IMG/VR virus record: IMGVR_UViG_3300034105_002437
Location: 1-64,000 of that record
Length of the DNA stretch: 64,000 nt
Source: a virus
Strand: one strand, 5' to 3'
Every line of letters starts with the position of its first letter. The first letter of the stretch is position 1. The notes beneath the pieces were generated by a model. The model did no database searches and was not told the DNA's origin. It worked only from the letters and a program-made list of their open reading frames with translations. The position numbers were made by a program, and so were the translations under genes. Shown here in pieces: positions 9,884 through 18,860 of this stretch.

Positions 9884-11935
9884 ATGACTATAACATATAT
9901 TAATCAAGCAATCAGATATGTTCCACCTTCAGGTGAACAAGATTTCACCTCATTTGCTGGAGCTATTGATTGGATAGTGCCAAGAGGAGTCCACACAATT
10001 TCTGTTTTTGTCTGTGGTGGAGGCGGCGGAGGAGCTTGTTCTAGTACCAATGCTGCAACAGGTGGTGGTGGAGGAGATACAGCTTGGGGTAACAACATAA
10101 ATGTAACTCCAGGTGAAGTTTTGTATGTACAGATAGGTGCCGGCGGTGGCCAAGGTTCTGGTTCTGGTTCCGCTGGTGGTGCTGGCGGCGAATCATTTAT
10201 TTCAAGAGATGGTATTAGATTAATAAGTGCAGCCGGCGGAGGCGGAGGCGTGATTGGACCAAGTGGATGTACATCTCCAAGCGGCACAACATCAACTTAT
10301 AGTTTACCTTCGTCTGATTATGGATTAGGTGGTTATTCAGCTTCTACAGCAAGCGCAGCAAGTGAAAGAAGCACTGGCGGCGGAGGCGCAGGCGGATATG
10401 AAAGCACTTATCGTGGCGGTAGCGCTGTTGGTACAACAACTTATGCTTCGGGCGGTGGCGCTGGCGGCGCTGGGCGTTCCCAAGGCGGCGGTGGAGGTGT
10501 TGGTCCTTGGGGCCAAGGTAGCAGTGGAGCCGCAGGAGCATCTGGAAATGCCAACGGAAATGGAGGATCAGGAGGATCTCCAGTAACAAGTTATATCACA
10601 TCAGTAGGTAACGTTGGAGCCACCGCATGGTCACCACATGGATGGTGTCTACATGGAGCATTATTTGGTGGCGGAGGAGGAGGAGGTCAAGGGGAAAACT
10701 CTGGCACTAGAGGTGGTATTGGTGCTAGAGGTTGTGTGAGAATTATTTGGGGAGAAAATAGAAGTTATCCAAGCACTAACACAGGACCCCAATATAATGG
10801 TATATCAGGATCAACAGGTGGTGCAGGATTTACTGGACCCGGCACTACTTCTTGGACTGTTCCTGATGGTATATCAACTTTTTCTGTATGTTGTATTGGT
10901 GGCGGCGGTGCAGGAATGCAAGGGACTTCAACAACAGGTAAAGGATCAGGAGCTGGAGGAGGTTTAGGTTGGGCTTTTTTTAATTGTATTCCAGGAGAAA
11001 CATTTACGGTTGTCGTTGGTGCCGGAGGACAATCTACAGCAGTAAATACTGTTACGCAAGGCAGTTCCAGTTCTATAACACGCAACGTACAGTTTAAAGG
11101 ATTTATTACAGGAACAACACTACACGTAGTTGAAATGATTTCAGGATTAATTACAACAGGTCAAACAATAACAGCTGCAGCAGGCGTAACTGCATGTGGT
11201 ATAGATCAATTTATATCAGGTGCCCAAACAACATATAAGTATGGTGGAGTGGGTGCATACACAGTTGGTGTATCACAAACTGTAGGTTCATTCACAAATT
11301 TAACCACATTCAATGCAACTGACATATTGTTGACAGCAACTGCTGGAGAATCTGCCAGAGCTGTTAGTGGCGGCAACCCAGTTGGAGGATCATATTCAGT
11401 AAGTGGCCGGGCTTTAGGTAGCGGTGGAGGTAATGGTGGAATCGGCGGAATAAGCAGTTCATCAACCACAGCTCGAGGCGGCGGCGGCGGTGGCGCCGGT
11501 GGGTACAATGGTACCGGCGGAAATGGAAGAGGTGCATCTGCAACGACGGCGGGAGGGAATTGGCCTGTATCAGCAGGCAATCCAACAACCACTCTTAGTG
11601 GTGCAGCTACCGGCGGCGCAACTGGGGCCACGGCGCTTAGTGCTGGCGCAGGCGGCGGCGGAACTGGTTTTGGTGGACAAGGACCCGACGGTAATGCGTA
11701 CTCCGGAACAGGTAGTTATTATTCATCTGCGTCACAACCATCAGTAATAGCGGGTCTCCCTGGTAGTTTTGGATCATATGGAGCAACTAGAGCAGGCAGT
11801 GCTGCAGGTGGTAATTACGGCGGCGGCGCAGGTGGTGCAGGAGGTGGTTTTTCAAGTGGAAGATGTAATGGTGGTGAAGGCGCTGTAGGTATCTTTTATG
11901 GTGCAAGACAACCGTATCCAGATCCTGGGTTATAA
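9884..11935 (+). CDS. Glycine-rich tail-tip adhesin, duplicated (683 aa)
   Basis: Two similar halves (about residues 10-290 and 300-680). Each begins with a beta segment of the form W.VP.G..T.SV..(C/I)GGGGG, followed by long runs of Gly/Ser/Ala loops and ending in a short hydrophobic strand (GARGCVRIIWG, EGAVGIFYG). This resembles the glycine-rich domain proteins found at the tips of T-even-like fibres (gp38-type adhesins), where polyglycine loops build the receptor-binding surface. The start is 2 bases after the upstream stop, so it probably follows its fibre partner in translation. No protease or sugar-hydrolase motif was seen. The adhesin role is inferred from composition. Confidence 0.65.
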   Translation: MTITYINQAIRYVPPSGEQDFTSFAGAIDWIVPRGVHTISVFVCGGGGGGACSSTNAATGGGGGDTAWGNNINVTPGEVLYVQIGAGGGQGSGSGSAGGAGGESFISRDGIRLISAAGGGGGVIGPSGCTSPSGTTSTYSLPSSDYGLGGYSASTASAASERSTGGGGAGGYESTYRGGSAVGTTTYASGGGAGGAGRSQGGGGGVGPWGQGSSGAAGASGNANGNGGSGGSPVTSYITSVGNVGATAWSPHGWCLHGALFGGGGGGGQGENSGTRGGIGARGCVRIIWGENRSYPSTNTGPQYNGISGSTGGAGFTGPGTTSWTVPDGISTFSVCCIGGGGAGMQGTSTTGKGSGAGGGLGWAFFNCIPGETFTVVVGAGGQSTAVNTVTQGSSSSITRNVQFKGFITGTTLHVVEMISGLITTGQTITAAAGVTACGIDQFISGAQTTYKYGGVGAYTVGVSQTVGSFTNLTTFNATDILLTATAGESARAVSGGNPVGGSYSVSGRALGSGGGNGGIGGISSSSTTARGGGGGGAGGYNGTGGNGRGASATTAGGNWPVSAGNPTTTLSGAATGGATGATALSAGAGGGGTGFGGQGPDGNAYSGTGSYYSSASQPSVIAGLPGSFGSYGATRAGSAAGGNYGGGAGGAGGGFSSGRCNGGEGAVGIFYGARQPYPDPGL

Positions 11936-11952
11936 AATTGTAAGGAGAAAAT

Positions 11953-12393
11953 ATGATTAGTAATTTTAATTTATACATAGAAATTAAAGATGGAGAACCA
12001 ATTGGGCATCCATATTTAAAATCAAATTTGGAAGAATTTAATCCAAACTTTCTTGATCCGAATGCAGAAAGAAAGTTTTGTCAATTTGTGAGGGTACCAA
12101 AGCCTCTTCCACAAAAATGGGATGAAATTGTATTAGACAGTGTGGAGTATAAAATTATTGACGGCATTTGTTATGATGTTTGGACTATTCGTGATTTAAC
12201 ATCAGAAGAAAGACAAGAAAGATTAGATAACTTAGCCGCATCCAATCCTTATTCATCTTGGACTGTAGATGAAGTAAATTATGATTTAATTCCACCAACA
12301 CCAAGGCCTAGTGAAGGTTCATGGGAATGGAATGAAGAATCGTTAAGTTGGATTCCTTATGTTGAACCAGAAGAACCCGAAACAACAGAATAA
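11953..12393 (+). CDS. Possible tail-fibre assembly chaperone-like protein (146 aa)
   Basis: Acidic, proline- and tryptophan-rich 146-residue protein with no signal peptide. The central LTSEERQERLDNLAA helix and the C-terminal WEWNEESLSWIP segment followed by an acidic tail recall small fibre-assembly or tail chaperone-like proteins encoded next to fibre genes in many phages. I cannot name the family with certainty. AAGGAG lies 8 bases upstream of the ATG. It sits between a glycine-rich adhesin and a fibre-tip paralogue, which fits a role in folding or attaching these proteins. It could instead be a minor virion protein. Confidence 0.5.
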   Translation: MISNFNLYIEIKDGEPIGHPYLKSNLEEFNPNFLDPNAERKFCQFVRVPKPLPQKWDEIVLDSVEYKIIDGICYDVWTIRDLTSEERQERLDNLAASNPYSSWTVDEVNYDLIPPTPRPSEGSWEWNEESLSWIPYVEPEEPETTE

Positions 12394-12395
12394 AA

Positions 12396-12884
12396 ATGAC
12401 AACACAAATAAAGTTACCTAATATAGACTCCTCGATTGATTATTCATCGTTGGTTGGTTCAGCATATGTTAAAGCAAACTCTGGTGCAACATTTGCTAAT
12501 GCGGCTTTTACAACAGCAAATTCATCCGCAAACCTTTCAATGACGGTAGCTTTGAGTGATGAAACAACGGCGATAACTACGGGTACTGCCAAGGTAACTT
12601 TTAGAGTTCCATATGCAATGACGTTGTATCAACTACCAAGAGCATCATTGGCTACTGCAAGTACATCAGGTAATCCTACAGTTGATATAGATAAAAATGG
12701 AGTGTCGATTTTTAGTACACTTTTAAGTATAGATGCAAATGAAAAAACAAGCGTAACTGCTGCAACGCCAGCTGTTTTGTCTACAACTACTTTTGCAGAT
12801 GATGATGAAATAACTATGGATATTTCTACAGCTGGAACGGCCGCAAAAGGATTAAAAGTTACTCTTTATTATAGAAGAACATGA
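12396..12884 (+). CDS. Short fibre protein, tip-domain paralogue (162 aa)
   Basis: The N-terminal ~20 residues (LPNIDSSIDYSSLVGSAY) match the attachment peptide of the two larger fibre genes in spacing. Two or three ANxAFxx heptads follow, and then a ~110-residue beta domain homologous by eye to the C-terminus of the 582-residue fibre (shared FR(V/A)PYAMTL, ATEKTS/ANEKTS and AKGLKV segments). It is therefore a minimal version of the same fibre: attachment peptide, very short stalk, tip. The stop overlaps the next start (ATGA). It may fold as an accessory fibre or compete with the long one. This is inferred from domain sharing. Confidence 0.65.
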   Translation: MTTQIKLPNIDSSIDYSSLVGSAYVKANSGATFANAAFTTANSSANLSMTVALSDETTAITTGTAKVTFRVPYAMTLYQLPRASLATASTSGNPTVDIDKNGVSIFSTLLSIDANEKTSVTAATPAVLSTTTFADDDEITMDISTAGTAAKGLKVTLYYRRT

Positions 12885-13960
12885 GTTATCTTGTAAATTC
12901 TTACATTCTTGGACCAACCGGTATTGCTCCAGGGCAACAAGAATATACTACACCGGGCACATATTCATGGGTTGCACCTGAAGGTGTTACAAGTGTGAGT
13001 GTGGTTACAATTGGTGGTGGCGGTGCAGGTGGAGCTATGTGTCAAAATCAAACTTTACCATTCAGAATGGCCGGTGGCGGTGGCGGCGGCACAGGATGGA
13101 AAAATAATATTCCAGTTACGCCAGGAGTATCGTATACTGTAGTTGTTGGTGCAGGACAATCAAGTGTATCAGCCAACGTTACAATTAATGTATATCCAGG
13201 AAGACACACAACAGGTAATAGTTATTTTATTGATTTGTCTACAGTAGCCGGTTTCGGTGGATCAGGACCAACAAGTGCTGCAAGTGCCAATTCAGTTGGT
13301 GGCATCTTTGTTGGTGATGGTGGTGGTAATGGTGGTGGTGCAAGTTCAACTAATTCACCATCTAGTGCCAACTCTGGTGTTTGGGGTGGTGGCGGTGCTG
13401 GCGGCATGATTTCTACTGGAGGAGCTCCAGGTGTACAAGGTAGATCATGGCCAAGTCCTGGTGGCGGAACATTTGGTGGTTCTGCCGGTGGGCAATCTGA
13501 TGCATCAGGACCCACTGTCACCGATGGTGTAACATATGGCGGCGCAGCTGGTGGTGGAGGATCCTCAGGTGTGGAAAACGGACCTTCATCAAGAGGTGGT
13601 GGCGGCGGCGGTCAAAGTCTAAACCGAATAGTGAGTGGCAGTGGTGGCGCTGCAATATACACCATTAGTGGCGTCAAAACTGGTACCATTTCGTATGGTG
13701 GTGCAACCAGCGGCACTTCAACCGGAAGTGGATCTACCAATGGTGATAATGGTACCACAAATGCATTTACAGCTGCTGGTGGATATGGTGGAAATTATGG
13801 TGGCGGCGGCGCAGCAGTGCGTAAAGGTCCCGGTGTGGTTGGTGGATTACCTGTGGTTAGTGGGTATGGCGCTGGAGGTGCAGTAAGAATTATCTGGGCA
13901 GGCACAAGACCAGGTGATGTGTCTCGTTCTTTCCCAGAAACAAATCTTAGCAATTTATAA
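12881..13960 (+). CDS. Glycine-rich adhesin, single-module (359 aa)
   Basis: A one-module relative of the 683-residue protein: an early YSWVAPEGVTSVSVVTIGGG strand, then glycine-rich loops (GGGGGG, GGNYGGGG), ending in GAVRIIWAGTRPGD. The first ATG overlaps the preceding stop in ATGA, indicating translational coupling with the short fibre gene. Together the pairs (long fibre plus double adhesin, short fibre plus single adhesin) form two parallel receptor-binding cassettes. No membrane segment or catalytic motif is visible. Role as tail-tip receptor-binding protein is inferred. Confidence 0.65.
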   Translation: MSYLVNSYILGPTGIAPGQQEYTTPGTYSWVAPEGVTSVSVVTIGGGGAGGAMCQNQTLPFRMAGGGGGGTGWKNNIPVTPGVSYTVVVGAGQSSVSANVTINVYPGRHTTGNSYFIDLSTVAGFGGSGPTSAASANSVGGIFVGDGGGNGGGASSTNSPSSANSGVWGGGGAGGMISTGGAPGVQGRSWPSPGGGTFGGSAGGQSDASGPTVTDGVTYGGAAGGGGSSGVENGPSSRGGGGGGQSLNRIVSGSGGAAIYTISGVKTGTISYGGATSGTSTGSGSTNGDNGTTNAFTAAGGYGGNYGGGGAAVRKGPGVVGGLPVVSGYGAGGAVRIIWAGTRPGDVSRSFPETNLSNL

Positions 13961-13978
13961 AACGCAAGTGGAACGAAA

Positions 13979-13986
13979 CATAAATA
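13979..13986 (+). promoter_or_regulatory. Late promoter-like box (CATAAATA)
   Basis: One mismatch from the T4 late promoter TATAAATA recognised by gp55-containing RNA polymerase. It lies 20 bases before the neck gene start, with a strong AGGGGG Shine-Dalgarno between. It would head the head-neck-packaging operon. Confidence 0.6.
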
Positions 13987-14005
13987 TCCTTATTAGGGGG
14001 ATATA

Positions 14006-14782
14006 ATGGCAAAAACAATCATAACAAGAACGGCATTCAAAGATTATTGCTTGCGTAGGTTAGGATTTCCAGTAATCGAAATCAACGTTGATGATGACCA
14101 GGTAGAAGACCGTATTGATGATGCACTTCAATACTGGCAGGATTACCATTTTGATGGTCTACAAAAAGTATATTATATTAAAAAAATTGACCAAACAGAT
14201 ATAGACAATAGATACTTGAACATATCTCAGGCCAAAGATTCATCAAACAATGCATTACAGATTGCTGGTATAACCAGAATATTTCCTATTTCCGATTCAC
14301 TATCTCAGGTCAATATGTTTGATTTGAGGTATCAACTACGTTTAAATGAATTGTATGATTTCACCTCAGCATCATACATCAACTATACAATGACATTGCA
14401 ACATCTACGTATGTTGGAACAATTGTTCTCCGGTGAGGTTCCTATTAGATTCCAAAGACATATGCAAAGACTGTATATTGATTGGAGTTGGGGTCGCAGT
14501 GAGGCACCAATTGGTACAACAGTCATTGCAGAGTGTTATGCAGTGATTGATCCAGAAGTGTACACACAGGCTTGGAACGACCGTTGGTTGAAAGAGTATG
14601 CAACAGCACTTATCAAACGTTCATGGGGCAACAACCTTAAAAAGTTTAGTGGCATTCAATTGCCCGGTGGTGTTATGTTGAATGGTGATAAGATTTACGA
14701 AGAAGCCAAATCAGAGATTGATGCACTACATGCAGAAATTGGTGACAAATATGGTGCACCATTAGAATTTATGATGAACTAA
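14006..14782 (+). CDS. 13: Neck protein, T4 gp13-like
   Basis: Head-completion (neck) protein. In T4, gp13 and gp14 close the filled head and form the tail-docking collar. The 258-residue product begins with a helical segment ending in the conserved-looking pattern RLGFPVIEINVDDDQVEDRI, then LQYWQDYHFDG, typical of the cyanophage/T4 gp13 family. Its place directly before gp14 and gp15 supports the call. Start chosen at the ATG with AGGGGG 8 bases upstream. The C-terminal half contains the GVMLNGDKIYEEA segment that is also common in this family. No anomaly seen. Confidence 0.85.
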   Translation: MAKTIITRTAFKDYCLRRLGFPVIEINVDDDQVEDRIDDALQYWQDYHFDGLQKVYYIKKIDQTDIDNRYLNISQAKDSSNNALQIAGITRIFPISDSLSQVNMFDLRYQLRLNELYDFTSASYINYTMTLQHLRMLEQLFSGEVPIRFQRHMQRLYIDWSWGRSEAPIGTTVIAECYAVIDPEVYTQAWNDRWLKEYATALIKRSWGNNLKKFSGIQLPGGVMLNGDKIYEEAKSEIDALHAEIGDKYGAPLEFMMN

Positions 14783-14783
14783 T

Positions 14784-15665
14784 ATGGCAACCAGTGTATA
14801 CTTCAATAACTACAACTCTCTTGCTGAACAGAGGGTAATTGAAGACTTGATTGTTGAATCAATCAAGATTATGGGTTTTGACGCATACTATTTACCTATT
14901 GAGAATGAGGAAGATAGAGACATTCTTTATGGTGAAGATCCAATTAAGAAATTTAGTTCTGCATTTCCAATTGAATTCTATCTATCCAGTTCAATGGAAT
15001 ACGGTGGTGAAAAAGAATTCTTCTCAAAATTTGGGCTCGAGATTAAAAACAATATTAATATTATATTGTCAAAGCGTTCTTTCTCTCAAAGAGTACCACA
15101 AGACAGATTCAATAGACCCCGTGAAGGTGATTTGGTCTATGTACCATTTTTAAATGGCACTGGTGAATTGTTTGAGATTAAATTTACTAATCAAACTAAA
15201 GATTTCTTTATGTTAGGCCGCAAGATTCCATATTTCTATGAATTGGAACTAGAGAAATTCAAGTACTCACAAGAAGTTATCGACACTGGTGTGGAAGATA
15301 TTGATGATGTGATGATTCAATCAAGTTACACAATTGACCTGAATACTGGCACTGGCACAGGAACATATGTTCCTAGAGAAATTGTATTTCAATCTACTGA
15401 CCGCACACAAGCAAACGCATCTGTGGTTGCAATAGTACAAGACTGGAACACTGTTAATGATATATTGAAAGTAACAAATGTTGCTGGTGAATTTGCCAAT
15501 AACGTTGCAATCATTGGTGCAACAAGCAATGCACAATACTATCTATCATCATACAATCCATTAAAAGATAGTACAAGAAATGAAGCCTATGATAATGAAT
15601 ATCTGTTTGATAATGCAAATAATATTATAGATTTCACAGAAACTAATCCGTTTGGAAAAATATAA
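14784..15665 (+). CDS. 14: Neck protein, T4 gp14-like
   Basis: Partner of gp13 in the head-tail neck. The 293-residue protein aligns by eye with T4 gp14: an early (L)AEQRVIEDLIVESIKIMG segment with AYYLP, then an EDPIKKF stretch, a GG.K.FFSKFGL segment, and REGDLVY(V)P, all of which have counterparts in T4 gp14. The start is two bases after the gp13 stop. The C-terminal ~80 residues (from about VPREIVFQSTDRTQANASV) carry an extra small beta domain relative to T4 (256 residues). Its function is unknown. Confidence 0.85.
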   Translation: MATSVYFNNYNSLAEQRVIEDLIVESIKIMGFDAYYLPIENEEDRDILYGEDPIKKFSSAFPIEFYLSSSMEYGGEKEFFSKFGLEIKNNINIILSKRSFSQRVPQDRFNRPREGDLVYVPFLNGTGELFEIKFTNQTKDFFMLGRKIPYFYELELEKFKYSQEVIDTGVEDIDDVMIQSSYTIDLNTGTGTGTYVPREIVFQSTDRTQANASVVAIVQDWNTVNDILKVTNVAGEFANNVAIIGATSNAQYYLSSYNPLKDSTRNEAYDNEYLFDNANNIIDFTETNPFGKI

Positions 15666-16684
15666 TGTCAACATATAATCGTGTCATCAGAAAATTAGTT
15701 GTTGGATTTGGTAATCTTTTTGACAACATAACACTATACAGATTCAAAATAGATGAGACCGAATCTGAGAGGTTCATTGTTCCTATTACATATGCAACCA
15801 AAGAACGTTATGTTATGAGACTTGAAGCGGATTCAGAACTAGACAAAAAGGTACAAATAACTCTACCAAGAATGTCATTTGAAATGGCCGGGCTTACATA
15901 TGATGCTAGTAGAAAACAAAATACCAACATCAAAAATTTTAAAGGAACAAATTCTGCAACCGGAGTTATTGCACAATACAATCCTGTACCATATAATTTT
16001 GATTTTAATCTATACATCTATGTAAGAAATATTGAAGACGGTACACAAATTATCGAACACATACTACCATTCTTTACACCAGACTACACAATCAAATTAA
16101 ATTTGATTCCTGAAATGGGTATTGTTAAAGAAGTACCAATAATTTTGAATTCAACTTCACATGATATTATTTACGAAGGCGGTAGAGAAAATGAAACCAG
16201 AATGATAATCTGGACATTAAACTTTACAGTCAAAGGTTTTGTATTTGGTAAGACCACCGAAACTGGTGTTATTAATCGTGCATTTGTTTCGGTGTACAAT
16301 CTAATTACCGAAGAAGATGTTGTTGAATTTAATTTGAATTTAGATTCTGGTTTTGGTACATACAAAGTTGGTGAAAAAGTATATCAAGGATATACATCAG
16401 ATGATGTATCAGCAACAGGAATTGTTGTGCAATTTAAAGACAACCTACTTAGATTAAAAGCACTAACAGGAAACTTTGTATCCGATAAACCTATATACGG
16501 TATTAATACTTTGGCAAACTATAAATTCACCACATACAATCTGAACCCATTGAAATTTGTTGAAGTGGATGCTGTTGGTAGAGTATCTACAGATATCGAC
16601 TTTATGACTGTTGATAAAGTTGACGCTAAGGTTGACAACACACTAAATGAAGTCTTGACAATTAACAAGGCTGCAAACCAATAA
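15665..16684 (+). CDS. 15: Tail sheath stabiliser and completion protein, T4 gp15-like
   Basis: gp15 forms the tail-terminator hexamer that stabilises the contracted and extended sheath and joins the tail to gp13/gp14. The N-terminus (LVVGFGNLFDNITLYRF then RFIVPITYATKERYVMRL) matches the T4 pattern GDLFSNI...IRVPITYASKEHFM, followed by the TLPRM-like segment LPRMSFEMAGLTYDA. Length is 339 residues against 272 in T4. The extra residues are mostly at the C-terminus (~220-339) and may form an additional surface domain. The start overlaps the gp14 stop by one base. Confidence 0.85.
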   Translation: MSTYNRVIRKLVVGFGNLFDNITLYRFKIDETESERFIVPITYATKERYVMRLEADSELDKKVQITLPRMSFEMAGLTYDASRKQNTNIKNFKGTNSATGVIAQYNPVPYNFDFNLYIYVRNIEDGTQIIEHILPFFTPDYTIKLNLIPEMGIVKEVPIILNSTSHDIIYEGGRENETRMIIWTLNFTVKGFVFGKTTETGVINRAFVSVYNLITEEDVVEFNLNLDSGFGTYKVGEKVYQGYTSDDVSATGIVVQFKDNLLRLKALTGNFVSDKPIYGINTLANYKFTTYNLNPLKFVEVDAVGRVSTDIDFMTVDKVDAKVDNTLNEVLTINKAANQ

Positions 16685-16704
16685 ACATCAAATGAGAGAA
16701 ATAA

Positions 16705-18432
16705 ATGGCTAAACAAACAATCAATATTGGTATTAGAGCAAATGATGGTAAAGGCGATACACTAAGAACCGCATTTGTTAAATCAAATGACAACTTTACT
16801 GAGTTGTATACCAACGTTTCCAATAATGCCAATACCTCAAACTCATTATCAGCAAACAATGCCGCTACAGCACAAGGGGCTTTCAACAAAGCCAATTCTG
16901 TTTTCTTAGGTGATATCAGTTTTACCGATACCATAATGTATAGTAATACAAAAGTGGAAATTGGTAATGATCGCCACAACGAAAAAGCTTGGGGTTTATT
17001 GTATGGCCAATTAACAACTCAAGCAGCAAATACATATGGGCACAGTGTTGCATACGATTCAGCCAATAACATTTATGTTGCACTGACAACACAGAATCTA
17101 TCTACAGGTTTCCCGCAATCAACAATTGTGAAATTTGATGCAACAGGTGAAATATTCTGGTCACGTTCTGTGCCAGCAAACACCTCATATGGCAGTTTTG
17201 CCGAATCATTAGACATTGATGCAAACAACAATGTTTATTTGTTAACAAATATTCCAGGTAATTTTTCAACTTTAGTTACCAAATTTAATTATCTTGGCCA
17301 AAATGTTTGGAGTTCCATGGTTGAAGATGCCATGGGTTCTGTGGACATTACTGTTGATGACCAAGGATTTCCATACTTTGTTGGTGAACATAACCTGTTA
17401 ACTGGTCTTGATAATACAGGTGAACTATTGTTTACCTACTTTACCTCACAAACAGAATCCACAAATGCATTTTGTTGTTTAGCATTACCAAATGAATATG
17501 GTGTTTTAGTTGGTTCTGCAAATGGAAAAGTTCATAAGTTTGATACAGAAGGTGTTTATATTTGGACAAACAATGTTGATGTAAATGGCAATACAATTAT
17601 AAGTTTGACTTCTGATACATCAAATAATTGGTACGCAGCATCAAATACTAACATTTATAAATTTAGATCCAATAATCAATTGTTATGGGAAAAAAGTATA
17701 ACTGGTATCACAACACCAAAAATAAATTGGATCAAACATAAAGACGATTATCTATATGTGAATGGTGCAACAGTAGATGCAAACAATCAGGCAGCATTCA
17801 TTACTTACAAAATTGATGCAAATGGTGCATTGGTTTGGGCCAAGGCATTAGAAATTGCAAATGCAAATCAAACAATTAGATTTGGACACAGACAACTAGA
17901 TGTTTCTGGTGATTATTTTGTTGGTATTGGTTATAACAAATCATCAAGTGTCGCAAACACAAATGCAGTTGTTTATCAATTACCTGTAGATGGTTCTCTA
18001 TCGGGCACATACCTTGGTGCAAATGGTAGTTCTTGGGGTGATTTTACATATGTCGGTATACCCGAAGCAAACACGGCAACAAGTACAACTGTTGGTAGTG
18101 GCAACACAACCGTAACGATTGCAGAAAATACAGACTATACAGAAACAATGAATGTAATTGTCTATACAAGTCCTGATGGACGATATGGAAAATCTGTAAC
18201 GCAGCTGAAACAAAAATGGCAATTCAATTCTAATGGTAAAATAATACTACCGTCTTCTGGTGATCCAACAGGCGTAGATTTGAGCGGTAAAAATATTGTA
18301 AATACAGGAAATGTTATATTTACAAATGGCACAACACAAAGAGCTGCAGCACTACCTCTTGCAAACTTGAAAGTAATTGTTGCTGCATCATCCAGTTTTG
18401 CCGATTTTCAGAGTAGAATTGCAGCATTATAA
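16705..18432 (+). CDS. Virion protein with beta-propeller-like repeats (575 aa)
   Basis: Unrecognised as a specific T4 gene. The N-terminus (INIGIRANDGKGDTLRTAF) is a pattern I associate with phage fibre or structural proteins. It is followed by a short heptad stretch (ANNAATAQGAFNKANS) like the fibres at the window start. Residues ~100-440 contain repeated blades with WSRS, AESLDIDANNNVYL, SVDITVDDQGFPYFVG and similar segments, consistent with an SBBP/PQQ-type beta-propeller. It is unusual that a fibre-like gene sits between gp15 and the terminase genes. It may be a neck whisker, collar fibre or decoration protein. Located by context only. Confidence 0.6.
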   Translation: MAKQTINIGIRANDGKGDTLRTAFVKSNDNFTELYTNVSNNANTSNSLSANNAATAQGAFNKANSVFLGDISFTDTIMYSNTKVEIGNDRHNEKAWGLLYGQLTTQAANTYGHSVAYDSANNIYVALTTQNLSTGFPQSTIVKFDATGEIFWSRSVPANTSYGSFAESLDIDANNNVYLLTNIPGNFSTLVTKFNYLGQNVWSSMVEDAMGSVDITVDDQGFPYFVGEHNLLTGLDNTGELLFTYFTSQTESTNAFCCLALPNEYGVLVGSANGKVHKFDTEGVYIWTNNVDVNGNTIISLTSDTSNNWYAASNTNIYKFRSNNQLLWEKSITGITTPKINWIKHKDDYLYVNGATVDANNQAAFITYKIDANGALVWAKALEIANANQTIRFGHRQLDVSGDYFVGIGYNKSSSVANTNAVVYQLPVDGSLSGTYLGANGSSWGDFTYVGIPEANTATSTTVGSGNTTVTIAENTDYTETMNVIVYTSPDGRYGKSVTQLKQKWQFNSNGKIILPSSGDPTGVDLSGKNIVNTGNVIFTNGTTQRAAALPLANLKVIVAASSSFADFQSRIAAL

Positions 18433-18446
18433 TTAATTTAAAAACT

Positions 18447-18860
18447 ATGAATACATTTGACAAGAACATGGAAAAATTATTTGATGTAACACCGGTAGAA
18501 CAAAAAGAAAAACCTTTGTTGCCGGTGGTTACAAAATCTGAAAACGGTCCAGATTTAAAAAATGATTTGGAAGATGCATATAACCAAACAAAAGATAATC
18601 TACAGGAATTAATTGACCAAGGCAAAGAAGCCATGGAAGAAATACTCAACATTGCGAAAGCAGGACAACATCCTAGGGCATTTGAGGTATATGGTACACT
18701 GTTGAAAAATGTGGTAGATGCAAATAAGGAACTACTTGCAGTACAAAAACAAATGCGTACAATGGATGGTAAACCAAAAGAAGGTGATACCAAGATTGAC
18801 AAAGCCATCTTTGTTGGTTCAACCGCAGAACTGAACAAGTTACTTAAAGGTAAAGAATGA
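18447..18860 (+). CDS. 16: Terminase small subunit, T4 gp16-like
   Basis: gp16 binds DNA and stimulates the gp17 packaging motor. The 137-residue product is a compact, charged, mostly helical protein with the typical central segment EEILNIAKAGQHPRAFEVYGTLLKNVVDANKELL and a lysine-rich C-terminus ending FVGSTAELNKLLK, as in gp16 homologues of cyanophages. The stop overlaps the start of gp17 by four bases (ATGA), the normal arrangement for this gene pair. Somewhat shorter than T4 gp16 (164). Confidence 0.85.
   Translation: MNTFDKNMEKLFDVTPVEQKEKPLLPVVTKSENGPDLKNDLEDAYNQTKDNLQELIDQGKEAMEEILNIAKAGQHPRAFEVYGTLLKNVVDANKELLAVQKQMRTMDGKPKEGDTKIDKAIFVGSTAELNKLLKGKE

Noticed and set aside
6816-13521. 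Many long minus-strand open frames over fibre genes (9904-10287, 11206-11631 and others)
   Set aside because: They are shadows of repetitive Gly/Ala/Asn codons. Products are proline-rich and lack start signals.
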